64,000 nucleotides of DNA from Plasmopara viticola (lineage: Eukaryota; Oomycota; Peronosporomycetes; Peronosporales; Peronosporaceae). The notes beneath the pieces were generated by a model. It was not told the DNA's origin, did no database searches, and was given only the letters and a program-made list of their open reading frames with translations. The stretch is taken from contig MBPM02000003.1 in assembly GCA_001695595.3 (NCBI GenBank), forward strand, positions 2,108,001-2,172,000, given 5' to 3'. Of this stretch, positions 36,307 to 47,287 are shown piece by piece. Every line of letters begins with the position of its first letter. The first letter of the stretch is position 1. The translations under genes were made by a program, and so were the position numbers.

Positions 36307-38453
36307 GAGTTCTGTCAAGGAATACTTTGCAGGTAGAGAAAGGGTTAGGTCACCAGAAAGGTATCCGGAACGGGTGTGTACGTGTATACCTACGTCATCA
36401 GGAAGAGAACGTGCAAAAATCTGAAAACGCGGCCTAAAAACATTTAATTGCCTTCCTGCCTCGTGATTAATCAAAACCAACGTGGAGACTTTATTGATAA
36501 CTTAGAATTAACGTTCAAGATCTCTGTCGATTGTATGCGTCATCAGCTTTCGAGTGACCTTGCATTGCAAGAGTTGCACGACTGCTTGGGGTCAAGGATG
36601 GGACAGGCAAAACAAGATGATTGAATAAACTCGTTTCCTTGACTTTGATTCTTGTCATTTGATCTCGACAGAAGAATAAGTGGCCGCCAAACCACAAGGA
36701 GCTGTTTGACTTCGCCATGATAAGCGAGTTCCAGCGTCCAGCGTCTTTTCGGAGCTCTTGAAATGCCGTTTTTTAGTTGTTCGTACAGGCATCGAGTGCG
36801 AGCTCACGACGTGGAAATTTGCCATCGATGCGACACACTAAAAATGAATAGCTGAATAGCTGAGGTTTGCGATCTTGCTGACTTTGAGGAGAACGTGTGC
36901 ATTCGCGATGCGCTGAAATGCCAGTTGATAAAGAGAAGCTTAGAGCTACAACGACGCGAGTAGTGACGTTAGCGAAGAGCGGATTAAAGCGGTAAAGTAC
37001 GAAAACGTTGCATTGTCCAGACATTGTTAAGCTTAAAGCCATGATTGTTAACCGTGCTTCATATGATTGATTCATTTACCGAAAATTTCGTCTTGCACAA
37101 AATATTTATTTCCGGTAGTAAGACGCGGTGTGACACTGACACAAGCGGGCGAATGGCACAACCCAAACTGTACATTCCACAGTTGGTCGTCTATAGTTTT
37201 GTGTCTCTTCCTTGCTTTGTTCATTCAGAGTTTGGTGGCAAGTAAGTATAACCAACACATTAGTATGCTGCAAAAAAAGTATACAATCACGAGATTTCAG
37301 CCGGGGATCGATCATGTGATAGCGTGAATTGCAGAAGAGTTTGGTCGACAGATTCGCCAATTGTCAAATCGTCGCGCGCACTCAACCTTCAGCTCCTTAA
37401 TCAATTTCAGCGACTGTAGTCGACGAAACAAAGATTAAGAGCTTTCCGTTATAATAGCACTGATCGAGTATAGTTTTTCACCGCTAGACTTCGTTCATAC
37501 ATGAATGCCTTATCGCAGGCGAATTCTCGGATCAGTGTCACCAAAGTCCTTCCTGGCTTTAGCGGTCACGGTCCAAAAAATCTTTTTTCGAACGGACCAA
37601 GTGCCATACAATACATCGTTGTCGCTTCTAACACTCCATGGCTTCAGTAATATAAGTCCATAAGACTAAAGCCAGGAGTAGATCTATTGACACTGATCCG
37701 AGAATTCGCCCGTATTGCGTCCCATTTACAATCAGCAGACTGATTGTGTAATTTAAGTAAAATCTTAAACGCGTTCCCATGGCCCCTCTGCTCTAGCGAC
37801 AAGCACATGATTCACAATAACATTGATCGTATCCGCGGTGATAGCGAGAGCATGCATTTTAATACTGACTTCTTACGACCACTTCAAGCAAGACTTAATG
37901 TGTCCGATTTTGGGCTTTTGACGTATCGTGAGTACGCACGGATGCAAGATCTCGCATTCGCGGTATTCGTCAGCAGATAGTGTTGATAGTGAGCATCCAA
38001 TTGAATGTTCAAAGTTACTTTTGTTTACTTCTCAATGTTCAAAACTTCCTTTTCTTCAGGCCACAGATATATAGAGCTTGTCCACGTGCGAGCGGCTACG
38101 CGAGTCAGCCTCAGCACCCGCTCGTCATCAATTAATCAGGCAAATTGATCTTTAAAAACCCAGTCGTCCATCAACATACCACTCTCGAAACGTTCGCTTA
38201 TCTGATCCCCCAAGCTTCTGTGGGGGGGGAGAACGTCGAGGCGATCACTCGAATTTTAATCGATAACAGAGTAATTCTTTGGCTTGTTTACTACGAATGA
38301 GAATAAACGTGTGCTTTTAAGACAGACGCGTGGTATTTATTAATAGTTAGTGTATTTTAGCTACAAAAGCGACGCTCAACGAGGAACTTAGTTGTGTCTA
38401 TCTCCGAAAGCACTGACTGTCATTCGCAATTGTCCAGAGCTTCTGAACGAAGA
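36307..38453. other. Intergenic region with 5' end of the orphan gene and one inverted-repeat element
   Basis: The first 400 bases may contain one or two upstream exons of the minus-strand orphan gene (open frame 36718-36515, true ATG, beginning MAKSNSSLWFGGHLFFCRDQ). The rest holds only short frames (36773-37075, 37106-37360, 37744-37980) with no family resemblance. A MITE-like inverted repeat lies at 37518-37710. Confidence 0.45.
37518..37710. repeat. MITE-like element with about 46-base terminal inverted repeats
   Basis: The first 23 bases from 37518 (beginning GGCGAATTCTCGGATCAGTG) are repeated exactly as reverse complement ending at 37710. After a divergent spacer of about ten bases a second block, TCCTGGCTTTAG, is also inverted-repeated. 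Total length is 193 bases with no coding capacity, typical of a miniature inverted-repeat transposable element. No clean target-site duplication is seen at the outer edges, so it is either old or its true ends lie slightly elsewhere. Confidence 0.72.
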
Positions 38454-39846
38454 ATGTCAAAGCGGCAAGCTGCTAGCTACCAGTTAAGAACGAAGTCTAG
38501 CCAAGAAAATAAATCAACAATGGCTCCTACTACATTCATTTCAAGCAAACAGATTTCTACCATGTAAGTCGGAAAGCCATAAACGCAAGTCTCCGCATCT
38601 CCTTAGTACTCGATCGGTTTCTTGTAGAAGCAAGCTGCATCTAACGCATTGTAGAAAGGGTGAGCAATGTTCAGCTTCATTTGCCAATCCAAAAAAGGCT
38701 CACTCAGCACGCGGCAATGGAAGTGAACGGCAGCCTCTCGGTCCAAACCGTTCGGCTCGAATATCAAATGCTATTTCAGATGCGATTGCTAATACAGACT
38801 GTGGTCCTACAAAGGTATTGTAAAAACAATCCTCTTAGTGTTATTTGCTGTCTTTATGGGCAAATTGCAGACACTTCAACGGCACATTGCGTTGAACTCG
38901 TCGGATACAGCAGCTTCCCGCTCGCATAGATTTGCTAGCGTGGCAAAAGAGCCTTGTGCAGATTGCCAAGCCGTGTGTCCTGGGGTCTACTGCACGCCTC
39001 GACGTGCTTTTAGTGCAAAGAAAGCACAAGTTCTTCAACCGGCGTGCGTTGATGAGACAGCGCAATTGGAGCACACGAACGCTCAAGTCAGCCGGTATCT
39101 GCTAACATTGGTTGGAACAGACTCATCAAACGGACGAGATCGTCGGTCAAGTGGCGGCCAAAGACTCGTGCTCTCAACTACACCACGCTTCAAATCGAAG
39201 ATGTTCCCAGGTACTTTTTGGTGCTGTTATATCTATACGTAATAAATTTTAAAGCTTCTATCGACACAATCAGAACGCTATACTTCGTCAAAGCAACATT
39301 GCATTCAGAAAGACACTCCTGATCGGTTCTACGATGTCAGTCCGTCTTGCAAGGTAACGTTTGCCGTAATAAGTAGTTTTTGAACAAACAGATATATTAA
39401 ATCGCTTAATTTCTCTTCTGTGCAGTTCTCCATCAGTGCAGCGGTTGCCACTTCAAGTTTCAAATGCTCAACAATGCAGTCACGCGCAAGTCGGCTAGCA
39501 TCTGTACGTCTTTTTGCGCTGCTTGGTGCTCACAAAGTGATTATAACATGGCAATGCAGGAAGCTGCCATGGTACATAACACACCCAGCCTGCCAATTTT
39601 ACTAAATTCGACACAAGAAAGCGTTGGTCCAGGAACTTACAATCCTAGTGCTAAGCTTAAAGCCCCCGTAAACGCCAATTGGATGATGACGCCGCTTCAC
39701 GTACGCTGCCTGTCGCGTGAGATGCATATACCTTTGCACTGTTAATTTTCAGCGCTGTATTGCAGATGGACCGCTTTGGCCTACCTAACGCCAATGTCGC
39801 CTTTGTTGAAACTCGCTTTCGACGCTTTGCAGTGAACAATCACTAA
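38454..39846 (+). CDS. SHIPPO-repeat (STPG/ODF3-like) protein, probable flagellar component
   Basis: Seven exons can be joined in phase with GT/AG borders: 38454-38563, 38628-38814, 38871-39210, 39274-39353, 39426-39503, 39560-39700 and 39766-39846, giving about 338 residues. The recognisable motif is the sperm-tail PG-rich (SHIPPO) repeat: SVGPGTYNPSAKLKAP in exon 6 and a weaker CPGVYCTP in exon 3, with supporting TPRFKSKMFPG and TPDRFYDVSP segments. SHIPPO proteins such as ODF3 and the STPG group bind along ciliary microtubules, several inside the doublets. The N-terminus is basic and serine-rich. The start is ambiguous: ATG 38454 or the in-frame ATG 38520. Location between CFAP52 and DAW1 fits a flagellar role. 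Family by motif only; no precise orthologue is claimed. Confidence 0.75.
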
Positions 39847-40397
39847 ATGGGTACCTGCAAAACAGGCCTCAAAGTTTTGCGTAAGCACAAATGAATATAA
39901 GGGATACAAAGTGTGGTATTCTTTGGAGCTAAATAAATGGCCAATGCAATCGGAGAAAATATGTTGTGAACAAGGATCGATGCATTAGTGTTCATGATTT
40001 GATGCCCATTGCAATGTTCCTACTTGTCCACCGGTGCTCCCTACTTGCAGCTTTGTAGATTTCGAAATAAGCATAATATCAAACGTTCTGCTCTGACTTC
40101 AGCGAGGAAGGACACTTTTAAACGTCGCTAGCTCAAAGGCGCAAGACCTAACTACCGTGCCCAAGAAGTATGTTTACTTTGTTAGTCTTTCGAATAATTG
40201 TGAGAGCTTGCGACTCTAAAATGTGCAATTGTGCACTGGGTTTGCACAAATAGAGTTAAATGTTTTTAATTTGTAAATCGCAGACCTCAATTGAACCATT
40301 CATTTTGATACAAATTTTGGCCATACGGAAATTAACTTTGATTGGCTAAATTATTAGACCGTCTATCTCGTGGTGACAAACCCGCAAAGCATAAATT
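39847..40397. other. Intergenic region between SHIPPO gene and TOM7-like gene
   Basis: About 550 bases, AT-rich, with no open frame of note, no repeat and no RNA gene recognised. It must contain the 3' end of the SHIPPO gene and the promoter of the TOM7-like gene. Confidence 0.5.
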
Positions 40398-40638
40398 ATG
40401 GCGAGCAAGCTCTGGAAGACTGCGCCTACAAAAGTCTTGAAGACTGTGAAGCCTATCGTGCACTGGGGCTTTGTGCCTTTAATCGTGTACATTGCACTTA
40501 AGCAGGAGCCAAACCTTACGTACGTCGCTACTCTTTTACGTAAAGCTTAGCTTAAGGAAGGGTTTAATTCAAATGTGTTACAGTCTACTTCAAATTCTCA
40601 ACCCGTTTGCAGCCCCTGCTGAGTCCGCTCAATCGTAA
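40398..40638 (+). CDS. TOM7: TOM7-like subunit of the mitochondrial outer-membrane translocase
   Basis: Two exons, 40398-40519 and 40584-40638 (donor GTACGT, acceptor TTACAG), encode 58 residues, close to the 55 of human TOM7. The core KPIVHWGFVPLIVYIALKQE matches the family's single membrane helix, where the usual pattern is RWGFIPLVIYLGFKRG: a tryptophan-glycine-phenylalanine-hydrophobic-proline turn inside the helix and a lysine after it. A basic N-terminal segment (SKLWKTAPTKVLKTVK) faces the cytosol in the family. TOM7 regulates assembly and stability of the TOM complex. No other short tail-anchored family I know has this WGF.PL.IY pattern. Converges with DAW1 (225 bases between stops). 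Confidence 0.82.
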
Positions 40639-40863
40639 AACGTTGGGCGAATAGCCGATTGTGAGGATGCACGTTTGCACGATGATTTCCTAAGCTTTAA
40701 AGAAACACGACTCGCGTGGCCAGATGATATTTAGGTTACGCCTGGTGTTTAATTATTTTTTAAGCTCTCATATTGTGTCTTCTAAGTAATTTCCCGTTTA
40801 ATTGTTATCTCTGTAATTTAACCAGGTTACGTAGAGAACTCTAGTTTTTGAAGAGCAAAATTT

Positions 40864-42472
40864 CTAGCACTTCCAGATCCGACACGTGTTGTCCTTTGAT
40901 CCTGTGGGCACAAAACAATGTTAACATTAGTTTGTTTAAAAAAACAGCGAGAATTTAGTATGCAGCTATACCTGTGATGACAGTATCGCCTTCGTAATTG
41001 AACGCACAACTGAAAATCTCGTCTGTGTGGCCTTCCAGCATCTGCAAACAGTCACCCGTTTCCACCTCCCACAATCGTGCGATTTTGTCACTGCTAGCGG
41101 TAAGGACTTTGGAGCCTTGAGGATTAAAGCAAACTTTAGAGATTTCAGCCTCGTGACCGATTAAAATGGCTTGACATGCACCCGTCATAGTGTTATAAAT
41201 GCGCGACGTGCCATCCGCTGATGCAGTGACGAGTTTTGAGCCAGTGGCATTGAAGCTCACATCTAATATCTCATCATTATGCCCTCGAAGTGTCTGCACG
41301 TTTTGACCAGAGGCCACATCCCAAATCTTGCACGTACGATCAATTGATCCACTGATACACAATTCGCCCGTGTAGTTAAATTGCGTGCTGGAGATCTCAC
41401 CGTGGTGACCTGCGAGTGTATGTATGCAACGGCCACTTCGTACGTCCCACACTTTTACAGTGTGGTCAAAAGAGCCCGTAATAATTCGCTCACCCTGAGT
41501 GTCAAAATTCAGACTCACGATTTCAGCAGTGTGTCCAAAAAGAGTGTGCAATTCCTGCCCCGTTTCAACATCCCAGAGTTTGGCCGTATTATCCATCGAA
41601 CCTGTTCCAATGACAGTTCCTTGTGGATTGAAAGCCAGACACACGATTTCCGTCGAGTGGCCCCGAAACGTGTGGTAAAGCTGTCCAGTTTCGGCACTCC
41701 AAAGCTTACACGTCTTGTCAAACGATCCTGTGATAATTTTGTCACTAAGCAAAAAATAAAGAGAAAATGTAAGAAAACTCAACGAGTATCTGACCCAAGA
41801 AAAAGGTACGCACCCATAAGGATTGTTGAAAGCAATAGCGTAGACAACGTTTTTGTGCCCCTCTAATGTCAGCAACTCGTCACCCGTTTGGGTATCCCAA
41901 ACCTTGCACGTGCGATCATAGCTGCCTGTAATAAATCTGACCACAAAAGTCAATGCATTAAATAGTGCAACTCGACACAACAACTTCGATGATAAATTCG
42001 TACTTGTCTCCGGATTTGTTAAACGCACAATTCGTGAGCGGGAGAATATGAGCACGTAGAATCTTAAACAAATAAAAATCGTTGCTATCGTTCACTTCAA
42101 GTTTTTCAATAAGCTCTACAAACACATTGCCATACTTAAAGTTAACAATGCGTAGCTATCACAAGCCACCAGGTCATCTTTTGCTTACTGTATATAAGTC
42201 GCCGGAGCTGTGGCTTACGAGACTCCGAAATGAGCGGCTCTTCAAATACAATTTGGTTTACCAGGACCTCGATGTCGGATCTGGAGATTCGAGCACAATA
42301 AAATAATAAGTATGAGGTAAAAAGAGACGAAAGGTCGAAATACTTTAAGACCATACTCGGCTGTGAGATGCAGCAAATCAATCTCCTTCATCTCACGCGT
42401 GCCATCTCGAAGTTCGGACTCAAGAATAATTCCAGGTGGATAATAACGTAGCAAGAACCGTTTAAGCTTCAT
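40864..42472 (-). CDS. DAW1: DAW1 (ODA16/WDR69), outer dynein arm transport adaptor
   Basis: DAW1/ODA16 is the WD40 cargo adaptor that links outer-arm dynein to intraflagellar transport. Six exons read 42472-42357, 42280-42189, 42115-42004, 41936-41814, 41744-40972 and 40901-40864, giving 417 residues against 415 in human. The N-terminus [18 protein letters not shown] is nearly identical to the family start. Each join restores human-like sequence: [54 protein letters not shown] and [13 protein letters not shown]. Eight WD40 repeats follow, including [11 protein letters not shown] and [16 protein letters not shown]. Two introns contain no in-frame stop and would be retained by a naive ORF reading. 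An intact DAW1 implies assembly of outer dynein arms and thus motile zoospores. Confidence 0.96.
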
Positions 42473-45400
42473 CGTCAGGGACCGTTGCGATGAGCTAGTG
42501 CTTGATTATGGTCGCGACCGGTAGATGCTGGTGGCGACTCTTGGATGCATGGTGTTCTCCACATAAGATCGGAGTGGCTCACAAAAGGTAGCCTTAAATC
42601 CAAAATAATGTTTTAGAAAAATAACAAGTTAAAGCAGTAGATGGTGTTATTGGCGATTACTTCAGCTTGGCTAGTGATGCTTGACTTCAGTTTTATCGAC
42701 CGATCAATGTTAAAATTATACATGTATTGTAACATGCACGTGCGATGCCGACAAAGCTGTACCAAGACATGCTCGTCCAAACGTTGGATGTAATAATGTC
42801 CTTCAAATGGATGTCTCAGACATTTTCGGCTCTTGATCCAGTCAAAAGTCATAGCATCGAGTTCTTTTAGATTTAGCAACTCTATTACTTCTGGCAGTGC
42901 TTTCAATTCAAGCGCACCTGCCGCGCCATAGCAAGCACTAGTTTCGTTGTTAATTACATTCACGTAGAATGAACATGCAGATCTGACTGAGAAGCTGAGA
43001 AGCACATTTGTATATACTTTAAGCCCCTCTTTGGGAGCACCTGGTTACTCAATGTGCCTTGTGAGCCTACGAAACTCACTTGGGGGACAATGTAATTCGC
43101 AGCTGATGACTCTTCGCTGTCCCTTTCTGCATATAACAATTAGATAGTATCTTTTAGCATCTTCCGCAATCTATGCGGCTAGCGGAACATGGCTACTCAC
43201 TCTCGATTTTTTCAAATTTTAAGGGGCCCTTTGCTTCCCTCTAAGAGAGCCGTAAGCACAACAGGGGTAAGAACATAGCTCAACAATTTTTGGCTGCCTT
43301 GCCCCGCCAATAGATCCATTGAGTTTGCCGTTTCAACCGCAGCGTACCCTAAATTAAGTCGTACTAGGACCGAGATGATTCTGTACGATTACATTATCTA
43401 GGTTTTACAGCTAGTACAGTTTAGATTGAAGAAACGCCTACAGTTGTTTTATTAGTTAGACAATTTGAGATTGACTTTTTTCCGTTGCTGTCTATGAGAG
43501 AGGGAGCTTTTTCTCTAGAGAAAGCATTATTATCCGTCTATTCTGGCCAACAGTAGCATGGCGCGCCATGGTCAGCCAAGACTGAAATAAGTTTATATGA
43601 GCCTGCGTGCGTGCACAACCCTCAGTCCGCCTTTGTAATCTCTTTCTTCGAGAGCTGTTAACCTATGTCTTATTGGTTTGTATAAACCGGACACCCATTG
43701 GTCTTCCTGAGTAGAGCGTCTATTTCTTACCGGTGGCTAGTAATTCTCTGGCTCTAAGGGGGAAAGTTGCCGTCGATCCTTCAAAGCCCCTTAGCTAGCC
43801 TCCTTTGGAACCGACACCGATCATACGTACAAAATTACCGCAGCCAAAACAGCAGATGTTTTTTTGCTTGGAAAATCTCATGGCTATCGAGGCTAGATCC
43901 AGGTGAGCGGGTCTTCGGACACTTATCTCTTGTCCTATAGGACTTTTTCCAGCCATTAAAGAACAGTGAGCCTGCTTGTAGCTTTTCTCGTTCAAAAGTG
44001 CGACTTGATTATCTCTTCTATTGTCGCGACGTGCACTGAAAGAAGAGTGACTGGAGGGCGAGTCTTATCCGCAAGCACACGGATCTTGACTGGTTCGGAC
44101 TGCACCAACTCCTGTAGCTCATGAACACATCTATGATAATCAAGCCTTCCTTACAAATGCAAAAGCGTGATTGCAGGTAAGCTCAACTCTCTATATAAGA
44201 ATCACTTACGTGAAAGAAGTTCTCGTTTAAGTGCTCAGCTTGTGTCCAACATGAGATGCAATCGTCATGCGCAGCTGACGGATCGTACTTAAAGCAGTCT
44301 TATTAGGCTTCTTTTCTCATTTGCATTTCTTTATTCCTCCCCATTAGAGACGAAATCCATTCGATACATCTGGATTCAGTTTAACTATCTTGATGGCAAA
44401 TTTACGAAAAGCTTAACTCTGCCACCTCAAATGCTTTCCTGTTGGATTTCAGATAGAGGTCTAAAGTAAAACGAATGCTACACCTGGACTTGATCGGTAA
44501 TTGCACAAGCAATCACCTTCGTATTGAAACTTATAGCTCTTAATCGACCACGACATGACACCTGGAGCTTGGAAAATGTCAACGAGTGCGCCCTCAATAT
44601 TCGCAAAGCAACAACATCGTGCTCGGAGCTGGTGGATCGACTGAGAACTAATAATGGTGTTAAAAAACTGGCGCATGATACTTCGTAGCTGTCATATTTA
44701 AAGGGTACATCGCACTGACCCCCCAACGTTACGTACTACCACCATGGCAACCTGAGCCTGTGCTGCATGATACCTCAAGCAAAGACTTTGCGCGAAGAGC
44801 ACGAACGCCATAAGCCACTAGAAACTAAACCATGACTTATCATTTGAATAATATTTCCTCTAATCATTGGATAGTTTACGCGATTTAGCTGCTGGTAGCA
44901 TGGTGGGATGCAAACGAAGTTTCTCCCGGCCCCATGAAAGCTAGCCAGTCGAGCAGTGTTATCGTCAGATGGTGGTTTGATTGATCCCAAATTCTTTGCG
45001 AGGGTTCAGGCTCTAGTCTACCCGCAAAAGATCTTCCAGTGTATCCCGCTACTATCGCGAACGTAAGGAAATCTATGTGTGCAATGAAATGCAGTCTAAA
45101 GTCAATATACAATAAAATATTATCCGATTGTTTGATTTAGTTTATGCACCAAATGCTACTCTGCTTTGGCAGAACTAACGAGAAGCCACCTTTTGGCCAA
45201 AGTAGATGCATTTGTCCTGACATATTAGCTATAGGTAAAAAAATTAATGTGGCTATGCTTTGGCATGTAGGTGTTTGTGCTCTCTACCGCGACCATCGCC
45301 ACAAATTGAATGAGGTCATGACGAGAACAGCAAGTGTGACAAGTCAGGTATACACGACTCGGTGAAGAGCGACTCTGATGTGATAGAAGCGACTTAATGG

Positions 45401-45604
45401 AGCTACACTCAACGTATATTCCAGATGAGAGTTCTCTATCTACTTTGCCAAACTTCACGCACACTGAACAACTGAGTGTTAAAATCTGAACCTAAAAATT
45501 ACCTTTTTTACGCTCACATTGGGTAATGCAAAAAAAGCTCAGCAGGGATGTGGCGCACATGATAAACTCGAAATATTGTCACCCCAGCCAAAGATTCCAA
45601 AGTC
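42473..45604. other. Gene-poor interval between DAW1 and CCT4
   Basis: About 3.1 kb with only short frames. One open stretch (42613-43005, -) is listed separately. Frames at 43795-43995, 44461-44726, 44885-45112 (-) and 45144-45365 (+) are anonymous. No repeat with clear ends was seen. The last 100 bases must hold the CCT4 promoter. Confidence 0.5.
42613..43005 (-). pseudogene. Possible exon or gene remnant, unknown protein
   Basis: A 130-codon minus-strand frame that opens at GTG, with no ATG until the middle (AMTFDW). Its central part looks like genuine protein: LKALPEVIELLNLKELD, TFDWIKSRKCLRHPF, YYIQRLDEHVLVQLCRHRT. The ends look random. It may be an internal exon of an unplaced gene or a decayed copy. 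I do not recognise the family. Confidence 0.3.
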
Positions 45605-47287
45605 ATGGCTGCCCCTGTAACAATTGCGCGCCCCACAGGCGAAACTCTTCGTGGCAAGCAAAAGGAGAAAGATGTGCGCATGTCCAACATCATTGCCGCC
45701 AAAGGTCCGTAAACCTCCAATTTTTGCTACCCAATGCGCTTCCTTCTCCTGACGCCACGTTTACCCCAATTTCTCTCATCCTCAGCCATCGCCAATGCGA
45801 TCCGCACGAGTCTCGGTCCACGTGGAATGGACAAGATGATTCAGCAGGGCAATGGCGAAGTCATTATCTCGAACGACGGCGCGACGATTTTGAGCCAGAT
45901 GCAAGTGTACCATCCCACGGCCAAGATGCTCGTGGACCTGTCCAAGTCCCAAGACATTGAGGCGGGCGACGGGACGACCAGTGTCTGTGTCATTGCTGGT
46001 GCACTCCTTAGTGCCTGTGAGGACCTTTTGCTCAAAGGTATCCATCCTACCAACATATCTGAGGCTTTTGGTCTCGCTGCTGTCAAAGCCGAGGAGATCC
46101 TCACTGAGATGGCCAAGCCTGTCGAGCTCGCCGACCGCGAGGAGCTCATTAACTGTGTGAACACTTCTTTATCGTCCAAGGTTATCTCTGAGTACGCCGA
46201 CCGCCTGTCCCCTATTGCAGTCGATGCTGTGCTCAAGGTCATTGACATTGCCACAGCCACTAATGTCGACCTGAACACAGTGCGCGTGGTCCAGCAACTT
46301 GGTGGTACCATTGACGACTCGGAGCTTGTCGAAGGTTTGGTGTTTAGCAAAGGATTTGACAAGACTGCTGCTGCAACGGCTGCTACGACCATTGAGAATG
46401 CCAAAGTCGCACTGATTCAGTTTTGCCTCTCGGCCCCCAAGGCAGATATGGAAAGCAATGTAGTGATCAATGATTATGCTGCGATGGACCGCATTCTACG
46501 CGAAGAACGCAAGTATATATTGAATCTTTGCAAAAAGGTGAAAAAGTCTGGTGCCAACGTGCTTTTGATTCAAAAGAGTATTCTCCGTGATGCCACGAAC
46601 GACTTGTCGCTTCACTTTTTGGCCAAAATGGGCATTCGGGTGATTACGGACATTGAGCGCACTGATATTGAGCACATTGCCACGACGCTCAATTGTCTTC
46701 CCGTTGCAAACATTGATTACTTGACTCCGGAAAAATTGGGTACCGCTGGCTTGGTACAAGAAGAAACCGTAGGTGGCCACAAGGTCGTGAAGATGACGGA
46801 AATTGTAAGCGCAGGAAAGACGGTATCGATCCTCGTTCGTGGCTCGAACAAGTTGGTACTTGAAGAAGCGGGCCGTTCACTACACGACGCACTGTGTGTA
46901 GTGCGCTCGCTAGTCAAGAAGCGATTTCTCATTTGCGGGGGTGGGGCACCTGAAATTCAAGTAGCGCAAAAATTAGCTGCCTACGGTCGCTCACTGGAAG
47001 GCACTGCGAGCTACTGTCTCCAAGCATTTGCAGATGCGATGGAAATTGTGCCTTTTACACTTGCGGAGAACGCGGGTCTACACCCGATTGCCATCGTTAC
47101 GGATTTGCGTGCCAAGCATGCACAGGGGCATACGAGCATGGGTATCAACGTGCGCAAAGGAGCTACCAGTGATATGTATGAGCTCAATGTGCTGCAGCCA
47201 TTGTTGGTCAACACGAGTCAAATTGCGTTGGCCACAGAGTGTGTGCGCATGATCCTCAAGATTGACGACATTGTAATGGTCCGGTAA
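45605..47287 (+). CDS. CCT4: T-complex protein 1 subunit delta (CCT4), cytosolic chaperonin
   Basis: CCT4 is one of eight paralogous subunits of the CCT/TRiC chaperonin that folds actin, tubulin and WD40 proteins. Exons 45605-45704 and 45786-47287 encode 533 residues (human 539). The join restores [24 protein letters not shown]. Chaperonin signatures follow: TNDGATIL-like [25 protein letters not shown] nucleotide site ([12 protein letters not shown]), the apical domain with [14 protein letters not shown], and the C-terminal ATP-site motif [12 protein letters not shown]. Delta identity comes from [34 protein letters not shown] and the closing [10 protein letters not shown]. The start ATG gives a short N-terminal extension ([15 protein letters not shown]) shorter than in human. 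The 81-base intron is the only one. Confidence 0.96.

Noticed and set aside
36307..36480. 1099-residue version of the orphan protein
   Set aside because: It starts at a TTG and includes the probable intron 36393-36325; the first in-frame ATG is 36306.
45841..46404. 187-codon minus-strand frame
   Set aside because: Antisense shadow of CCT4, which has an unambiguous family match.
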